DNA of 64,000 bases from Caloramator sp. E03 (GTDB taxonomy: Bacteria > Bacillota > Clostridia > Clostridiales > Caloramatoraceae): NCBI RefSeq assembly GCF_006016075.1, contig NZ_CP040093.1:806001-870000 (forward strand). Direction: 5' to 3'. Under the pieces are notes generated by a model, which had not been told where the DNA came from, did not search any database, and saw nothing but the letters and a program-made list of their open reading frames with translations. How positions within the stretch are numbered: position 1 is the first letter of the stretch; each line of letters opens with the position of its first letter. Both the position numbers and the translations under genes were made by a program. Of this stretch, positions 61,834-64,000 are shown piece after piece.

Positions 61834-62895
61834 TCAATTTGTATGTTCATACCTAATCAAGTTACCCTCTGCCATACTTTCTGCCATTTTAAACAATTGA
61901 TCAATTATCTTAACATCACCATTTAAAATTATAAGTACATCATTCTGTTCCCACTGAATAGTAGCTGTTTCATTTTTCAAATCAACTCTACAGGGTATAT
62001 CACCTATTTTCCCATTAGGAGAAAGATTCAATATACCTTTACTTTCATTTAAATATATTCTATATCCTCTATCAAAATATATACAATAAAAAGATGGAGA
62101 TTTAACTGGAGGAACTATTCCGATTTCCCAAGGAATAATTCCTGTAGGAAGCTTTTTAGGAAGTATAATATTAAAATTCAAATACTTTTGTGCTTCATCA
62201 TAGCTTTCAACAGTTTTTGATAATACTCCATCAATTATTATATCAGATGATGGTAAAGATGCAATTTCAAATAAAGTATAATTTATTGCTTCATTAACCT
62301 TAACATAGCTATAGGTTGTTCTTGATATTACTACATTATCTACAAAGTATTCTTCAATAAAGGGGAGTGTTATTTCATTAATATCTCCTATCCAAAATTT
62401 TTGCATATAATTATGATTATCAAGTTCCCATTTAACCCCAATAACCTTCAATAATCTGTTATCTTTAACTTCATATCCAAAAAACTCATAGTTTTTATTT
62501 TTTATTATATCTCTTATTTTTTTTTCTGTCTCTATAACGTTAGGGCCCTCTATTGGAAAACATTCTTTAACTTTTATTTTACCATCATAAAGTATGAATT
62601 TATTTCCATTATATATTTCAATAGTCTTTTTATCCTCCAAATTTTCTATTCTCAGCTTATCTGGAAAAATATATGATATTTCATAATTAGAAGTTTTAAT
62701 GCTATTATTAATACCCAATATCTCTTTCTTTTCCCTATAAATAATTGATTTAATATTTATATTAACTTGTATTGATAAATTATTAAAAACTATGCTATTA
62801 GATAGCTCTTTGCTTCTTTCATTCCAATAGTAAAGTGATATAATACCAATAACAATTATAAACAATAATTGTTTAATTTTATATGTCACATACAA
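61834..62895 (-). CDS. Membrane-anchored LolA-fold protein
   Basis: A 353-residue protein with one N-terminal membrane helix (KQLLFIIVIGIISLYYW) and an extracytoplasmic region. Residues 45-220 look like a LolA-type half-barrel with alternating strands (SYIFPDKLRIENLEDKKTIE, IYNGNKFILYDGKIKVKE). The last 110 residues resemble DUF4367 (KLPTGIIPWEIGI...). It recalls clostridial sporulation or germination lipoproteins of the GerS type, though it lacks a lipobox. The start is TTG 62895 or GTG 62889; the ribosome binding site does not decide. It precedes the pseudouridine synthase gene by 15 bp. Confidence 0.7.
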   Translation of the reverse strand: MYVTYKIKQLLFIIVIGIISLYYWNERSKELSNSIVFNNLSIQVNINIKSIIYREKKEILGINNSIKTSNYEISYIFPDKLRIENLEDKKTIEIYNGNKFILYDGKIKVKECFPIEGPNVIETEKKIRDIIKNKNYEFFGYEVKDNRLLKVIGVKWELDNHNYMQKFWIGDINEITLPFIEEYFVDNVVISRTTYSYVKVNEAINYTLFEIASLPSSDIIIDGVLSKTVESYDEAQKYLNFNIILPKKLPTGIIPWEIGIVPPVKSPSFYCIYFDRGYRIYLNESKGILNLSPNGKIGDIPCRVDLKNETATIQWEQNDVLIILNGDVKIIDQLFKMAESMAEGNLIRYEHTN

Positions 62896-63010
62896 TCAAC
62901 TCCATATCCTTTTATATATTTATATTCAAGGAAAATATATATTTACTACACATTAAACAAAATAATCTTATATTAAACCTAATAATATCCTAAAAATATT
63001 TAGTAAATAA

Positions 63011-63034
63011 TTTTAGCCAGGCATTAACCTGGCT
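63011..63034 (-). terminator. Terminator of the 5'-nucleotidase gene
   Basis: AGCCAGG and CCTGGCT pair around 6 nt just after the stop on the minus strand, followed by AAAATTATTT. Confidence 0.7.
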
Positions 63035-63041
63035 CAAATTA

Positions 63042-64000
63042 TTATTTTGTATATTTTTTATAGATATATCCTTGTAAACCATTATAGTTTATTCTATACC
63101 AATTCCCAACTTCTCCTTCAACAACAACTACCGTACCATTTTTATAAACTCCAAGTATCTTTGATGATACGCTTGCGGCAGCTCTAATCCTAAGCCCTTT
63201 TAAGGCAACAACTTTAACAGTTTTAACTGGTTTTTCTACAATTTCAGGAGTTATATCTTCTCCTGGAATCAAATATTCAACATATTCAGGTTTTAATACT
63301 TTACCCTCTGATGTTATTTTCTTAATATTATTTACAAGTGCATCTCTTATTGGTAATCCTGTATCTAATACATTAACAGCACCTTTAAAATCATATCCAT
63401 CTCCACCATTTGCCATAAAATCATTTGTTACTACTGAATATAATTTATCATCCTCTACCTTTTTACCATCAAGAAGTCTCATTGATGTAATTCTATTCCC
63501 AGCTTCTGCTTTTGGATTATAATATACTTTAACTCCTGATAATTGTATCCAACCTACGTTTTTATTATCTATACCATTTTCAATAACTTTTTTGAGATCT
63601 GATCCCTTAAGTTGCATTTTCACAAGAGTATTATCAAAAGACATTACTTCATAAAGTTTACCCATTGTAATATCTCCCTTAGGAATTGATGTTCTAAGCC
63701 CTCCACCGTTAGTTACAGCAATCTGAGTACCTGCCTCTTTTCTCATAACATCACATGTCCATTCTCCAAGAAGCGATACACCTAAATTTTTGTCATGAGA
63801 AAGTTCTACTTCTGCTTTTCCAATAACCTCATCAAGCATTGGTTTTAATTTTTCATTCCATTTGTTATATATGCTTTTTACTTCCTCATCCTCTTTAAGA
63901 TTATCTACTCTTTTATATAACTCATCAACTGATGGCTTTATACTTATCAACCTACCATCTTTATCTAGTTGTATTGCAAGCTTTGCAAGTGAACGTCCAT
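63042..64000 (-). CDS. 5'-nucleotidase family protein with C-terminal SH3b domain (5' end outside window)
   Basis: The frame is open through the right edge (GRSLAKLAIQLDKDGRLIS precedes the first internal Met). The visible part is the 5'-nucleotidase C-terminal domain: LGEWTCDVMRKEAGTQIAVT, NGGGLRTSIPKGDITMGKLY and VVTNDFMANGGDGYDF. A linker and a bacterial SH3 domain follow (KGLRIRAAASVSSKILGVYK, then WYRINYNGLQGYIYKKYTK). The metallophosphatase domain must lie to the right. Such proteins are secreted or wall-bound nucleotide hydrolases. Confidence 0.92.
   Translation of the reverse strand, partial: GRSLAKLAIQLDKDGRLISIKPSVDELYKRVDNLKEDEEVKSIYNKWNEKLKPMLDEVIGKAEVELSHDKNLGVSLLGEWTCDVMRKEAGTQIAVTNGGGLRTSIPKGDITMGKLYEVMSFDNTLVKMQLKGSDLKKVIENGIDNKNVGWIQLSGVKVYYNPKAEAGNRITSMRLLDGKKVEDDKLYSVVTNDFMANGGDGYDFKGAVNVLDTGLPIRDALVNNIKKITSEGKVLKPEYVEYLIPGEDITPEIVEKPVKTVKVVALKGLRIRAAASVSSKILGVYKNGTVVVVEGEVGNWYRINYNGLQGYIYKKYTK

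Overview
The window looks like chromosome from a low-GC, endospore-forming, strictly anaerobic member of the Clostridia. This rests on the AT-rich sequence, AGGAGG-type ribosome binding sites, an alpha/beta-type small acid-soluble spore protein, a SpoVB-like flippase, a Spo0E-like peptide, oxygen-defence proteins typical of anaerobes (rubrerythrin, desulfoferrodoxin, flavodiiron protein), an aldehyde:ferredoxin oxidoreductase and a bacterial V-type ATPase. Species cannot be named from the sequence. No rRNA, tRNA or CRISPR array was seen.

Layout. 1-1803: MarR-controlled efflux adaptor operon with a large palindromic operator. 1971-4583: SSB-like protein, a short Mur-ligase-like protein, a SASP, a DUF4364-type protein and a small hypothetical gene. 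4741-9263: valyl T-box leader, a 61-residue membrane protein, valS and folC. 9269-11672: ECF sigma factor operon with a DUF4097-type protein and two membrane proteins. 11767-12664: two decayed gene fragments (esterase-like and GGDEF). 12700-13714: rubrerythrin and desulfoferrodoxin. 13915-15627: HD-GYP protein, Spo0E-like peptide, lone tyrosine recombinase. 15703-17327: a ykkC-class (guanidine-I type) riboswitch in front of a B3/4-domain tRNA-editing-like gene and a radical SAM gene. 17521-21885: sucrose operon (GH32-like hydrolase, fructokinase, PTS EIIBC, RAT antiterminator site, SacT/LicT regulator). 22362-24324: NUDIX hydrolase and an MFS transporter behind a fluoride riboswitch. 24333-26821: an IS1634-family element flanked by an exceptional 266-bp direct repeat. 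26809-29413: NMT1/TauA-type ABC transporter. 29465-31599: AOR and a four-cluster ferredoxin. 31611-36557: ClpB, unknown protein, XRE-TPR regulator, small YtxH-like protein. 36628-38142: flavodoxin-like gene and an acidic protein joined by a perfect 483-bp tandem duplication that creates a chimeric ORF. 38253-39987: a second MFS paralogue with a ChrB-type regulator. 40129-41304: FprA. 41413-41755: two copies of a structured intergenic repeat. 41810-44773: unknown membrane protein, GntR/FCD regulator, NiaX-like ECF component, peptide deformylase. 44884-53442: complete ntpFIKECGABD-type V-ATPase operon with Na+-type ligands in subunit K. 53656-57727: B12-binding radical SAM protein, zinc-dependent phospholipase C, M29 aminopeptidase. 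57752-59310: IS1182-family element inserted in a terminator hairpin. 59412-64000: SpoVB-like flippase, RluA-type pseudouridine synthase, LolA-like protein, and the 3' part of a 5'-nucleotidase with an SH3 domain.

The most interesting material is the pairing of specialised regulators with unexpected genes: a fluoride aptamer driving an MFS transporter whose paralogue in the same window sits under a ChrB-type protein, and a guanidine-type aptamer driving a standalone B3/4 editing-like protein. The IS1634 insertion is also striking: its long target duplication kept both divergently transcribed neighbours and their upstream regions intact.
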